Of a stretch of 64,000 bases of DNA, positions 24,103 to 35,712 are shown one piece after another (positions within the stretch are counted from its first letter, which is position 1; the number at the start of each line of letters is the position of its first letter). The notes beneath the pieces are model-generated. The model made no database searches. It was not told where the DNA came from and saw only the letters and a list, made by a program, of their open reading frames with translations. This DNA comes from Actinostola sp. cb2023 (lineage: Eukaryota; Cnidaria; Anthozoa; Actiniaria; Actinostolidae). The stretch lies in the NCBI GenBank assembly GCA_033675265.1, contig JAUJYZ010000761.1:114501-178500 (forward strand). The letters are read 5' to 3'. Both the position numbers and the translations under genes were made by a program.

Positions 24103-24262
24103 CAGTCGAACCTCTAATTAGCGGCCCGGCCACCCCGGGGAATTGGCAAGTGGCCGCTAAATAGAGGTTGGCCGCTTAATAGAGGTTAGGTGTAAAATAA
24201 TGCTGAAGCACTGGACACTGGCCACATAATAGAGGTTGGCCGCTTAATAGAGGTCACGTTGA
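24103..24262. mobile_element. fragment of TA-flanked DNA transposon (pogo/Tigger-like end)
   Basis: It starts TA|CAGTCGAACCTCTAATTAGC, a typical end of pogo/Tigger-type elements. It continues with repeated GGCCGCTTAATAGAGGTT. The opposite end was not found, so the copy looks truncated. Confidence 0.55.
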
Positions 24263-24827
24263 GTGTGTTTACTGTTAGAAATGACAGAAATTCATTTTTC
24301 AACTGTGGTCAGAATTTGTGATAATTTTCTCAGTTTCATAACTATGATCTTCTTTATTTTAAAAATCAGTTACAAAAATCTTCATCGACAAAATATTATA
24401 TTGAATTTAGATTATATATCAATGCATTGATTTCAGCATTAATTAATGAAACATATATCCTTTATTTCAGATCCATCATCTATTGTAAAAAAAAGCTTTA
24501 ACTGATGTAATTATGAGATTTGATTCTATTAAAATGTTTATATATATTTCTGTATGAATGACAACAGTTTACTTAATTCGTGAAGTCAAATGTCAAATTT
24601 GCCCATAAAAAGGAAAGAGAAATATCGTCCGGATTTCCAAAAAAAGGGAGCATGCGGCCCTTTTTATTTATATTTTATTTATATTCCTTGTTTATGCCTT
24701 TTATTGATGACTGTCCACTACTGATGGTTTCAAAACCTTTTAGACCGTACGTATTGAATCACATACAAAAACCATGATATTAATTAAATATATAGCGAAA
24801 TACTACAATTTTGTTTTCAACCGAGAA

Positions 24828-25140
24828 AAATGTCCGCAATGTTGCGAACGAACTTAGATTGTTGCGTTGCAAGTTGCAGAGCAATGTTTCTCGTATTACC
24901 ACCGTTCGTGCAACTTGTCGCGCAACAAATTAAATTGTCGGTGTTGCAGGTTGCAAAACGTTGTTGCATGAAGTAGAAAGAGCTTCCACTTTGCGCAACA
25001 AAGTTTTGCAACCTGCAACACGGAAATGTGTTGCGCGAAAAGTTGCGCGAACGGTGGTAATACGAGAAACATTGCTCTTCAACTTGCAACGCAACAATGT
25101 TGCGCGACAAGTTGCACGATTTTGTTGCCCGTATTACTGC
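24828..25140. repeat. foldback element rich in TTGCGCAAC motifs
   Basis: Two arms of about 130 bp mirror each other through TTGCGTTGCAAGTTGC, GTTTCTCGTATTACCACCG and GTTGCAGGTTGCAAAAC. No reading frame here is convincing. Confidence 0.85.
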
Positions 25141-25304
25141 ACCTTAACATGCGATTAAATAATACAACATTTTGATATTAAATTGTTTATAACTCGATGG
25201 GCTGCCTGTGGCAGACTCCATCACAACGCGACACACTCGGGACGGGAATATTTCCGGTAATGTAGCGAACCAACTCCGAAGGTTTGTATCTATGTAGTAA
25301 GGGC

Positions 25305-25412
25305 GTATGCTCAATAAGTCCAGTAGTTACCGGCGCTGTATTGGATCAACACTGTATGGAGTAAGTGCGCATGCTCAATAAGTCCAATAGCTACGCCGTA
25401 TTGGATCAACAA
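25305..25412. repeat. imperfect direct duplication, about 60-bp unit
   Basis: ATGCTCAATAAGTCCA followed by CGCCGTATTGGATCAACA occurs twice with small differences. Confidence 0.6.
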
Positions 25413-25647
25413 AGGCTCTGACCACGGGGAAGTATCGACAGCGACAATGAATCCAGTACCAATATACACACTCTCTAAATGATGTCGAGTATTTACGGTC
25501 GGTCTGCGAACTCAAAGAGAACTCTCAACGTACAGGGACGATAAACAGTGTATTTTACTTGGCCTTGCAGGCACGGCAATGACTAGGCACACACGATAAC
25601 AATCCATGTGCACCGACATACAAATTAGATATAAAATTACAAATTAA

Positions 25648-26314
25648 GGTGATTCCCTTGAATTGCATTGCGCACGCTCTACTGCGCACGATTCTGAATA
25701 AAATTTTAGTTGACGAGCGCGCGCTAACTTACGCCATCGAGCTCGCGCACATTGGAGACCATTGGAAATCGTTAAATATTTCAAGTGTAACTGAAGTTTT
25801 CTCAAAATAAATCGAAAACGAGCACGGTGACCCCCATTTTTTATTCAATAACTTTCATCACACTATAGTTCTCTAGTATATAGCAAAGTATTAAAAAAAG
25901 TTAGGATTTCAAACATTAAAAAAATTGAATGAAAGCATACGGAGTATCGATTTTTAGACCCTCTCGGTGGTTCGAACATCTGTGTTTTTTGTTCTATTTT
26001 TCGACAACTATGCAAAATTCGAGCATTTTCTTACTATCAGACGGTAGGCTAGAGATACAAAAGCTATAGCAACCACTTTAGTTCATTATTAATAGTTTGT
26101 CTTTTAAGTTATGGAAAATTATTTACCCGATCCCGATGTCACGCGAGACTCGACTGAAAGACCTAAAATACCATAATTTCAAAGCAGTGTAGCGCAAAAA
26201 TGAGCGCGGTGACCCCCTGTTTTTAGTGCATTTTTTGAAACTCCATACTGTAATGTATCACCATGCCAAGTTATAGAAAATTCTAGGATTTGCTTCTATT
26301 TCAAGGGAATCACC
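25648..26314. mobile_element. TTAA-flanked element E2, GGTGACCCC family
   Basis: Inverted ends GGTGATTCCCTTGAA and TTCAAGGGAATCACC are flanked by TTAA at 25644-25647 and 26315-26318. The interior contains CGGTGACCCCCATTTTTTAT and a second, shorter CGGTGACCCCC copy. Same design as 7616-8386. Confidence 0.75.
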
Positions 26315-26329
26315 TTAAGATAAAACAAT

Positions 26330-27141
26330 GTTACTTGTACGTTCTATTGTTTCTTTCATTTTCCTTCGTCTCGGTAAGTTTCTAGTGGTTACAATATTAT
26401 GGCGACTTTAAAGTCCTTTCCTTCACCATTAGATGAATAATATTTTCTGTTGTCGTTTGTACATTTGGTCAGACATTGATTACATTGATCCCGCCCGCTT
26501 CCCTTTTGGAGGTCGCATCCTTTATTTATTTATTTAATTTTTCAAAATGATTAAAAATTGCCAGCTTTTCTTCCGAGTTCGTTGCCAACATTGTGGACAT
26601 CGTAATAATCGTAATAATCTTTCGCTATATATTTAATTAACTGGTGTTTGTATGTGTTTCAATACGTACGGTCTAAAAGGTTTTGAAACCAAGTTGGGTG
26701 TGTTGGACAGTCATCAATAAAAAGACCGATAAACAAGAAATAGAAATAAAATAGAAAGGATCGCATCAGTCCCTTTCTTTGGAAATTCGGACGATAATTA
26801 AAAACATGTGTTTTTTTATTCTAAAACTGATTCATGTCTGCATGAAGCTATGTTTTCCAGCTCTGTTCTGGCGCGCGACACTAAGGAAACTAAAGCAATA
26901 GAGAAACATTAGATATCAATAGATTCATGTCAGTCACGAAATTAGCATACTAGATTCAAAAAATATTTTTGTTTCTGCGAAAATATTGGGCCTAAGATAA
27001 ATCCTCGCCAAAACCTTCAGTTCTACGAACTCTTGAAAATTATATAGAACTAAAACTTAGTTGAATCGTTGAGGACTCGTAAACAACAAAGCCTAGTAAC
27101 CATGCAGTCATGAAAGAATATCCACCCAACGACACGCACAG
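26330..27141. other. no recognisable gene
   Basis: AT-rich spacer. The only structured part is the right arm of the foldback complex (to 26800). Confidence 0.4.
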
Positions 27142-27502
27142 CACAGGCAGCCCAAGCGATATTCTTTTGACGCTCTGACAGTATTTTGTATGTAGTAGTT
27201 CTATATTGGTAGTGAAAATAGCAGGTTTATCTCAAATACAATGAAGCATTTTTTTTCAAGTGTTGTTTGCTGTGTCTTGCTTTATAATCTGGCAAAGTTT
27301 CAGCGCGATCACAAGGATTATTGAACGGGATTTTCAAACTTCGCTCTAGTTACATATTATTTATAAAGCAAGACACAGTATAACTAAACAACATTTGAAA
27401 ACATAGCTTCATTTTAATATTGAATTAAACCTGATATTTTCACCCTCAATATAGAACTACATACAAAATACTGACAGAAGAATATCGCTTGGGCTGCCTG
27501 TG
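27142..27502. mobile_element. foldback MITE with CACAGGCAGCCCAAGC ends
   Basis: CACAGGCAGCCCAAGCGATA (27142) is mirrored at 27502. Arms run about 90 bp and continue with lower identity toward the centre (TAAAGCAAGACACAG). Flanks GCACAG / GCACAC may be an imperfect target duplication. Confidence 0.8.
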
Positions 27503-27760
27503 GCACACGTGGGATAAAAATAAATAAAACTGATCATGAAAACAACTAATAGACAGCATAGCTCTCTACAAGTTCAAACTAATCCTCCAAGTTTTACATC
27601 TTCAAGTTTTAAATTTGTCAGTAGAACAAGACAAGCATATTTTGTTTTCGTTGAATTTGAGACCCGTAAACACAGCAGCATAGTGACCATGTAACAGCGA
27701 AAGAATTGAGGCTCATCTCCACCCATCGCCCATACCACGAGGGGTAATAAAATCAAACTA

Positions 27761-28281
27761 CAGTCAACTCTCTCGTAAGCGGACACCCTCGGGAATTGAA
27801 AAAAGTGTCCGTTAGTAGAGCTGTCCGCTTATGAGAACTATTCCCGTAAGCGGACACCATAGAAAAATAGGGTGGATGTCCGCTTACGGGAGAGTTAATT
27901 ACGTTTTAATCGGTAGAGAAAAATAGCAACTGAACCGTACACCTTGCTTCCCCGCGGACAAATGGAGATTTGACAAAGCCGATCCCCACTGTTCTGTTGC
28001 TCTGTAAAAGGTCATATTTTTGTTGATTTATTGCAAATTAAAGACAAATTCCATTGCCGAAAGTCCATTATTATATGGTGTGTCCGCTTACGAGAGAGAG
28101 TAAACAAAAGAAAAATCCAATTTTCATTTTCAAAAGTGTCCGCGTCCGCTTACGAGAGAGTGTCCGCTTACGGGAATGTGTAAATACAGAGTTTGACTGC
28201 GAGGTAAAACGGGGATTTGAAAAGGTGTCCGTAAGTAGAGCTGTCCGCTTACGAGAGTGTCCGTTAGCGGAGAGTTGACTG
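27761..28281. mobile_element. TA-flanked MITE with CAGTCAACTCTC ends
   Basis: CAGTCAACTCTCTCGTAAGC at the left is mirrored by GCGGAGAGTTGACTG at the right, with TA on both sides. The interior repeats GTGTCCGCTTACGAGAG-like words in both orientations. Tc1/mariner-pogo-type non-autonomous element. Confidence 0.85.
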
Positions 28282-28284
28282 TAA

Positions 28285-29300
28285 TACTATTATGAAAACA
28301 ACCATCGAAATCGAATTTCAACTAACTTGCGCTACTGTAATATAAAAATAATAATAATTCTAGTTAACTGAAAGTTCAGCTAGAATATCTTTGAATCCAC
28401 TCTTCTAGAACCGTATATATCAGCAATCAGTATGCATTACGGTATTGACATTTATTGCTATTGATTCATCAACATATTGAACAAGCCAGCTGATAGACGA
28501 TCGACTGATAACATTGTGCACGCTCTGATACTTGTTTCTGATTGGTTAAAGGACGACCCGGGGGAGGTACACCCAACACATTTAGGATGGTAGAGGGGAG
28601 GGGATGCCAATAGGTTTCCAAACCCTATGGATCTAATTTATTGATAAAATATTAAAAGTTCTCACTAAACATATTATTACTCTGTAATAACCTGGTATTA
28701 TATTACTTCAGTAAGTCTATAGAAATTGGCCTTGGTTGTTCAGAGAGTGGATAGCGCTATCCATTGGATCAATTAAGGATCGCGGTCTATTGTATTCAGT
28801 GTGGGAGACCACCCCCCAAGAGAAGAACGAAGGGTACTTTAATCAGATCGTAGCAGGTAGATTTTCATTCATCTCAAAACCTCTCAACGTAAGGAAGAGC
28901 TATTCAAGACATTCATTCAAAGATTTGGTGAGTACGAAAATATACTTCTTTTCCATCCAGTAGATCATGACTAATGTGATTAGGATTGATGGCAAACAGT
29001 TGTACTATATAATATTAAAGGCGTAAAAGTATTGCCGCATTTACACACCGTATCCTTCCTATACATTTCCAATGCGAATTTCCAAGGGCGCGTTTAATTT
29101 TCCGAGTGTTTCAGTCAACTATGGACATGTATGGAGGTGCAACTCATGGTAGCCGTTCGTACGCCGACTAGATTGAATCATTCTAAGCAGACCGCACGCT
29201 TGTATATACATCTGTTCGCCTACACGTTGGAATTCCAGAGAGTTTGCTGTGCAGAGAGCAATGCTGAGTCATATTTTATAGCTTAGGAATAATGTTTTTT
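28285..29300. other. no recognisable gene
   Basis: Contains a short palindromic word GGATAGCGCTATCCATTGGAT at 28746. A 75-aa frame at 28736-28963 runs through it and is not credited. Confidence 0.4.
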
Positions 29301-29307
29301 ATTTTGA

Positions 29308-29365
29308 TCCTATAAAGCGCATTAGATCATATATACATGTAATTTTTGCGCTATGTAAGTATTAA

Positions 29366-29461
<96 letters not shown>

Positions 29462-29492
29462 GAGAATGATGCTTGAAGGCATCGAAACGTCG
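29308..29492. mobile_element. retroelement debris: SINE-like tail, (TTA)n and GAAACGTCG hairpin
   Basis: TATAAAGCGCATTAGATC...TTTTTGCGCTATG is followed by a 95-bp (TTA)n array. Then comes a hairpin GATGC/GCATC ending in CGAAACGTCG (29484-29492), a word common at ends of Penelope-like retroelements. Confidence 0.5.
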
Positions 29493-29631
29493 AGACTGAA
29501 TAAATCTAGAAATCTAGTCGTCATTAATTTTCTGCTCAAAATTATTATTATTATTTTTATTATTTTTATTTTATTTTTTATTATTATTGACCTGTATATA
29601 CCTTCTATTTGTTTAGATCTACGATACGACA

Positions 29632-30104
29632 ATGGAACTTAAGCATCTTGTATTGTTCAGTTGTCTCATCTTTGCAGTGCTTTACAGTGCCGAAGCGCAT
29701 TGGAGAGATCTCAACCAAGCCAGACGGGGCCGAAAGTTTATTAAACGGCGCGGCAATCTAGCCAAGCGTATGGAGAACCGAGGTAAATATCTGCATGCGC
29801 ATGACAAATATTAATGTCTAAAAGTCCTGTCCACTCGACAATACTTGTTCCTTGTGATCTAAATGTTGATACAACAAGCGAAGATCGAATATATATTCGG
29901 TTTATCTATCATTTCAAATATAATGATATGTATGGTTTGCTTGAAACGCCCTCGCTACTGAACATCATCTAGGAGATTAAATGTTTAGTCAGAAAACTTG
30001 TTTATATATCCATCTACTTTTTGCAATGTTTATTCTTAATTCTTTCGATTTCAGTTCCAGAGACTTTTGAAGATGAAACTTTGATGCGTCACAGAATGAC
30101 ATAA
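29632..30104 (+). CDS. small secreted basic peptide, two coding exons
   Basis: The first coding exon, 29632-29782, follows an acceptor (TTTGTTTAG) at 29609-29617, implying a 5'UTR intron. It ends CGAG|GTAAAT in phase 1. The second, 30055-30104, follows TTTCGATTTCAG and ends in TAA. The spliced product is 66 aa. It has a clear signal peptide of about 22 residues (hydrophobic LVLFSCLIFAVLYSAEA) and a mature part that is strongly basic in the middle (ARRGRKFIKRRGNLAKR) with an acidic end (PETFEDET). There is no cysteine in the mature part. Several dibasic sites, two of them preceded or followed by Gly, suggest processing into short peptides, so a neuropeptide or other secreted-peptide precursor is possible. 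No family is recognised. An AATAAAA at 30224 is a plausible poly-A signal. Confidence 0.65.
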
Positions 30105-30284
30105 AAAAGATACCCAGCGTTATGACGATCAACACGGGGATTATGAAATAAGACTAATTAGCCTAATTACTGTTTACAGGATCAATTAAAGTTAAATCAG
30201 GGATTTATGGATATGTGATTAAGGTAATAAAAGGCGAGAAAGCATAAGCGTGTTAACTTTACTGTCTGCTCACCCACGTTGGGA

Positions 30285-31955
30285 ACGGAATATCCATAGT
30301 ATTATTCCAAGATATCGGTACCTTGATCCCACCCTCCCCTCTCCCACTTATCTACAACACACATACAATATCCATAGTATTATTCCAAGATATCGGTACC
30401 TGATCCCACCCTCCCCTCTCCCCCTTATCTACAACACACATACAATATCCATAATATTATTCCAAGATATCTGTACCTTGACCCCACCCCTCCCCTCGCC
30501 CCCTTATCTACAACACACAGACAATAGCCATAGTATTATTCCAAGATATCGGTACCTAGATCCCACCCTCCCCTCTCCCACTTATCTACAACACACATAC
30601 AATATCCATAGTATTATTCCAAGATATCTTTACCTTGACCCCACCCCTCCCCTCGCCCCCTTATCTACAACACACATACAATATCCATAGTATTATTCCA
30701 AGATATCTGTACCTTGACCCCACCCCTCCTCTCGCCCCCTTATCTACAACACACATACAATATCCATAGTATTATTCCAAGATATCTGTACCTTGACCCC
30801 ACCCCTCCTCTCGCCCCCTTATCTACAACGTAATTAACACACAGACAATATCCATAGTAGTATTCCAAGATATCTGTACCTTGACCCCACCCTCCCATCT
30901 CCTCCTTATTTACAACACACATACAATATCCATAGTATTATTCCAAGATATCGGTACCTTTGACCCCACCCCTCCCCTTTCACCCTTATCTACAACACAC
31001 ATACAATATCCATAGTATTGTTCCAAGATATCTGTACCTTGACCCCACCCCTCCTCTCGCCCCCTTATCTACAACACACAGACAATATCCATAGTATTAT
31101 TCCAAGATATCGGTACCTTGATCCCACACTCCCCTCTCCCACTTATCTACAACACACATACAATATCCATAGTATTATTCCAAGATATCTTTACCTTGAC
31201 CCCACCCCTCCCCTCGCCCCCTTATCTACAACACACATACAATATCCATAGTATTATTCCAAGATATCTGTACCTTGACCCCACCCCTCCTCTCGCCCCC
31301 TTATCTACAACACACATACAATATCCATAGTATTATTCCAAGATATCTGTACCTTGACCCCACCTCTCCTCTCGCCCCCTTATCTACAACGTAATTAACA
31401 CACAGACAATATCCATAGTATTATTCCAAGATATCTGTACCTTGACTCCACCCTCCCATCTCCTCCTTATCTACAACACACATACAATATCCATAGTATT
31501 ATTCCAAGATATCGGTACCTTGACCCCACCCCTCCCCTCTCACCCTTATCTACAACACACATACAATATCCATAGTATTATTCCAAGATATCTGTACCTT
31601 GACTCCACCCTCCCCTCTCCCCCTTATCTACAACACACAGACAATATCCATAGTATTATTCCAAGATATCTGTACCTTGATCCCACCCTCCCATCTCCCC
31701 CCTTATCTACAACACACATACAATATCCATAGTATTATTCCAAGATATAGGTACCTTGACCCCACCCCTCCCCTCTCACCCTTATCTACAACACACATAC
31801 AATATCCATAGTATTGTTCCAAGATATCTGTACCTTGACCCCACCCTCCCATCTCCCCCTTATCTACAACACACATACAATATCCATAGTATTATTCCAA
31901 GATATCGGTACCTTGACCCCACCCTCCCATCTCCCCCTTATCGACAACACACACA
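30285..31955. repeat. about 78-bp minisatellite, some 21 copies
   Basis: The unit contains ATCCATAGTATTATTCCAAG, a CCTTGACCCCACCC block and TTATCTACAACACACA. Two units carry an extra GTAATTA insertion, showing larger-period amplification. Frames across it stay open only because of the periodicity. Confidence 0.95.
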
Positions 31956-31969
31956 TTCAATTTAGAACT

Positions 31970-32390
31970 ATAGAATTGTTCTGATATCATTGCAATGACT
32001 TCAAGGCTTGTTTATGAGGAAGAGCAATAGATATATGAACAAAATCTGCTCTGCTGTATAGAAAATATAATTTTGTCTGGTTTCCAAATATATATATATA
32101 ATATTTTCCGCCATTCTCTCGATAGAATGGTATTTCAACTTTCCCTTTATTGATATATCGATCAGAGTTTTCTATCATTTAATTTTTAAATATTTTTTTT
32201 ATTTCAATATTTTTTTTATTTTTTTTCATTTTTTAATTCCAAAAAAAAAAAAAAAATCGGTTTTATTTAAAAGTCAAATGCTCATATCTTCTACAAACAT
32301 TTTGAGGTTTTGCTCTTCTACGGCTTCATACTGGAATAGTATGTGGAAAGAATTAGCATTCAGACAAGATTAAAGCCGTTCAAGTGTCGC
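31970..32390. other. no recognisable feature
   Basis: AT-rich spacer with poly-T/poly-A runs at 32185-32260. Confidence 0.5.
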
Positions 32391-32394
32391 ACTG

Positions 32395-32790
32395 TCATTC
32401 GGATCGTAATGATAGAACAAAGTCTCTGAAACAACCAATCATAATCTAAGGAACTCTGCTTCCAGACTTTTTGTCCCCAGATTTAACACTGAATATGGGA
32501 AGAGAAGCCTTTGCTATAGAGGTGCTACTCTTTGGAATAGCCTCCCCCAATTTCTAAGAAACCATAAGGAGCTTAGTCTATTTAAGAAACACTTGACCTG
32601 CTCCTTAACTAGCTGACATTGGCCTTACCTATTATTATTACCTATTATTATTATATATTTTATGTATACATCATATATTGTACATTGATTTTTATACTAA
32701 TATTCTCACAACTTTCATGTAAACCAGTTTTTAAAGCTGATGATAAATTTGTGCTTAAATAAAGTTTTTCATTCATTCATTCATTCATTC
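32395..32790 (+). mobile_element. LINE 3' end (reverse-transcriptase C-terminus, CR1/L2-type) with (ATTC)n tail
   Basis: A short frame ending at TGA 32614-32616 reads NLRNSASRLFVPRFNT, EYGKRSLCYRGATLWNSLP and FKKHL. This is the characteristic C-terminus of non-LTR retrotransposon ORF2 proteins of the CR1/L2/jockey group. A stop lies upstream in the same frame, so the copy is 5'-truncated. It ends with AATAAAG and an (ATTC)n tail at about 32770-32790. Confidence 0.8.
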
Positions 32791-33066
32791 AGAACCTAAA
32801 AAATGCCCCACCGCCGCCGAAACTAAGTCTAAGCTCGGCTTTAATCACCCGAAACATTTCTAAAAGTTATCTGTATACTGATTTATTTCTCTCTATCGTA
32901 CGTTATTTCTTTCTTGACCGCTGTCCACTTGCTCAGTGTAATATGCAAGTTAGCATCACTGAGTAATAAAACAGGTTCCTCGTGGACCGCGATGTGCAAT
33001 CGTAGGGAAAATTCAGAGTATGCCAGTATGTAGCCTGCGAATACAGCCGCTTTTTGGCTAGCCAGT

Positions 33067-33251
33067 ATGGCGCTCAGGTAAGACACATTGTGCGAAAGTT
33101 GTCAAAACGCATAACTTACAAAAACCTGAATTTCGTCTTGTTTAGCTTGACCGATGAACAAAAACGAGTGGTTTTGGCTGCTAAAGCAGGCCACAATTTA
33201 TTGCTGAGTGGAACCTGTGTTCTGATTGCTGGTCAGTTCAGTTGTTTGTAA
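33067..33251 (+). pseudogene. truncated 5' end of a PIF1-like helicase gene
   Basis: A mini-exon, ATGGCGCTCAG (33067-33077), is followed by GTAAGA. A second exon from 33146, after TTGTTTAG, completes a Ser codon and reads LTDEQKRVVLAAKAGHNLLL followed by SG. This matches the segment just before the Walker A motif in PIF1/RecD-type helicases (pattern 'L..EQ..V...A..G.N.L.(S/T)G'). The expected GxxGxGKS/T loop is missing: the frame runs on into a stop at 33249-33251. No P-loop was seen in the next kilobase. It is either a gene fragment or a gene whose third exon lies beyond a long intron. Helitron-borne helicase origin is an alternative. Confidence 0.4.
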
Positions 33252-33259
33252 TCCTCACG

Positions 33260-34450
33260 GGCCGGGAGGGTACGGAAATTTAGTTGAAGAGTCAAAATTG
33301 AACTCTGTCCCTCCCCGGTGTGTGCATTTTTGTACGGCCGGTCAGACTTGAAGGTACAGAGGTTCAAGTTGTCGATGAAAGCCGCAAAAACCTTGCTCTT
33401 GGATGCAGATAGCGATGAGTAAGAGAAGGGAATGGTAGTGTGACTTATCGGACTTGTATTGGACTACAGTTTAGCGAAAGAAATTTGGCATTATGTCTAG
33501 TTTCGAGAGATTTACGAGCATTTTAGTGGGACCATGTGAGTTCGCTGGCGGCCCGTGAGTGACCAACTTTCTTACTGGTAGGGGCAAAAAAATTAAAACC
33601 GCTGTAACTCTCTCAATTTCGAGCGGAAAGGCCTAGAAATTCCTACAGAGGTAAAGGACAACACAAGGAACAAGTACGAGGCGTATAAAGGCAAACGATT
33701 ATTTATTTATTTATTAAAGTACACCAGAACGAGAAAGCCCATACATTTACTGTATTTACGCCACTGATACTGAGCTTGGGCTACCTGTGGTTTATATACT
33801 AAATTATTAAATGACCGAGTATCTCGATGCCTGGTATCTAGCAAATCAAGCAATTTGATTGGTTAGATTCTTTCTCGGACCGGTCTAGATTCTCCCGTAA
33901 TAACCGGTCCGCACATGCATCTTAAAATCTGTAAACATTGTTTCTATCATTTTTTCGAGTGCAATTTGGAAGAAATGTGAACTCGTGGGTTTTTAAAGAG
34001 CTTTTTCACTCCTAATAATATATATGAAAACATTAAGCGAAACATTAGGAGTATTTCACTGAAAAACACCAAAATTCTGAAGAAAACAAACCCAGCGCGC
34101 GCTCGATGGCGACGTGATGATAGCGACGACAGTAGCGCGCGCACTGCTTCAACTACAATTTTATTCAAAAACACAACAGAATCCTCAACTTTCTTGCCAT
34201 TTTCTTCACCATTCTTGTTCCTATTTATCAAAAATCCATAGTTCCTCGGTGTATCGCAATGTTTTCAACACCAAAGTCAAGGAAATGTTCGATTTTAAGA
34301 TTGTTTTAGTTATTCATCATCGAGCTAGAAATACCTCACTTCACACGGCTTTCTTGTCAAACCGGTTTTCAAACAAGTTATGTAGTAAAAATACTGGGAA
34401 GCCATTCTAGTGTAAGGCTTGTAAGATGCAAATAAAATGAGTTAATTTTT
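33260..34450. other. no recognisable gene
   Basis: It holds a CACAGGTAGCCC-type motif on the minus strand (33774-33790) and a GCGCGCGCTCGATGGCG...TAGCGCGCGC palindrome (about 34094-34142) that recurs at 60351-60392. Overlapping ORFs at 33947-34410 lie across that palindrome and are not credited. Confidence 0.4.
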
Positions 34451-34452
34451 AG

Positions 34453-34458
34453 TTTATT
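34453..34458 (-). terminator. AATAAA poly-A signal for the galaxin-like gene
   Basis: TTTATT on the plus strand gives AATAAA on the minus strand, about 220 nt past the stop codon and just beyond a hairpin element. Confidence 0.4.
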
Positions 34459-34485
34459 AAAATGGTCATATAATAAAACTCTTAT

Positions 34486-34622
34486 TAACCGAGCTTGGTC
34501 GGTCTGTACAGGAAAATCTTGACCTCGGTCGTGGTACAGACCTCGCTGCGCTCGGTCTGTACTTTCACGACCTCGGTCAAGATTTTCCTGTACAGACCTC
34601 CCGCTCGGTTAATAAGACCTAA
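34486..34622. mobile_element. hairpin element in the presumed 3'UTR of the galaxin-like gene
   Basis: TCTTATTAACCGAGC...GGTCTGTACAGGAAAATCTTGACC is mirrored by the second half ending GCTCGGTTAATAAGA. Internal words (CCTCGGTC, GGTCTGTAC) repeat in both orientations. Confidence 0.85.
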
Positions 34623-34675
34623 ATAAAAGTCTCCGCAGCCCGGTTTAGGTTTCGCTACGCGACGCAGGTCACCGG

Positions 34676-35681
34676 TTACTCGCATTTTTTACTAGATAGC
34701 TTCCATTGAATTTTCTCTTTGCAACATTTTCTGATCAGCTTCCAAAAGACCTTGCCATTGCAGCAGCCATACTTGTCCCGCTTGCTAATCACTTTCTTGC
34801 TACAACACTCGTGCGTCTTACGTACGTATGTCTTGCCTTTACAGCAGCCCTTCTTCACGGGATTGTAGAACCCACACGCCCAGAACCATCTTTTCTGCAT
34901 TTGCTCTCTAACTTCTACGAGACAAGAACATTATAAGTAAATACTAAAGTAAATCAAGAAAGATTCGGAAAAATCCGAGTCCCGACGAAACGCTAAACTT
35001 TACTTTACGAACTATTAGCAAACCACACTACTATATAACTAACAGTATTAGTAATGGTAATAGAACTGAGTGGAGTGCAATTTGGTCTGAAATCATACGA
35101 GTGATTACAAAATTGCACGACCGCGTAGCGGGAGTGCAATTTGTTATCACGAGTATGATTTCAGACCAAAATTGCACGACACGAAGTTCAATTACCTGTT
35201 AATCATATTCATTTTGAAATCTTTTCAAATACACTCGCTATATTTAGGTGGTAAGTTGCAATAATAAGAATAATTTTGATACCTGAAATACAACTCTTTC
35301 ATTCTAAATTACAAATTACTTTTTATGAAGAATCGTTTGAATTTAATAAAATAAAATTCTGTGCGAAAATAAAAAAAAAAAAAAAAAAAAAAAAAAATAA
35401 AATAAAATAAAGTAAAAATAATAATAATCCAAAATAGTGCAATTAATGATTTAATCGCACCAATTTTATCCAATCAGATTGCAGGATTTACTAGTGATTT
35501 CAAAATGAATATGATTAACTGAATAATAATAATAATAATAATAACCATGAACTGCCTTATATTTTATTTGCTATTCAAATTAAACTCACTTGATAATGAC
35601 ATTGGACGATGTCGAAACGTCGTAATTTCCTTGCGTTTGTCTTTCTTATAAATATAGTTTTAAGTCGAAACTCATCCAAAT

Positions 35682-35712
<31 letters not shown>

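Larger units (their letters stand above)
24622..26800. mobile_element. 2.2-kb nested foldback complex, about 180-bp outer arms
   Basis: The left arm (24622-24803) and right arm (26618-26800) are reverse complements through ATCGTCCGGATTTCC, GATGACTGTCC, GGTTTCAAAACCTTTTAGAC and GTACGTATTGAA. Two other elements lie inside it (24828-25140 and 25648-26314). Confidence 0.8.

Noticed and set aside
30250..31965. Several 70-146 aa frames with repeated IPRYRYLDP-type text
   Set aside because: Translation of the 78-bp minisatellite; the unit length is a multiple of three, which keeps frames open.
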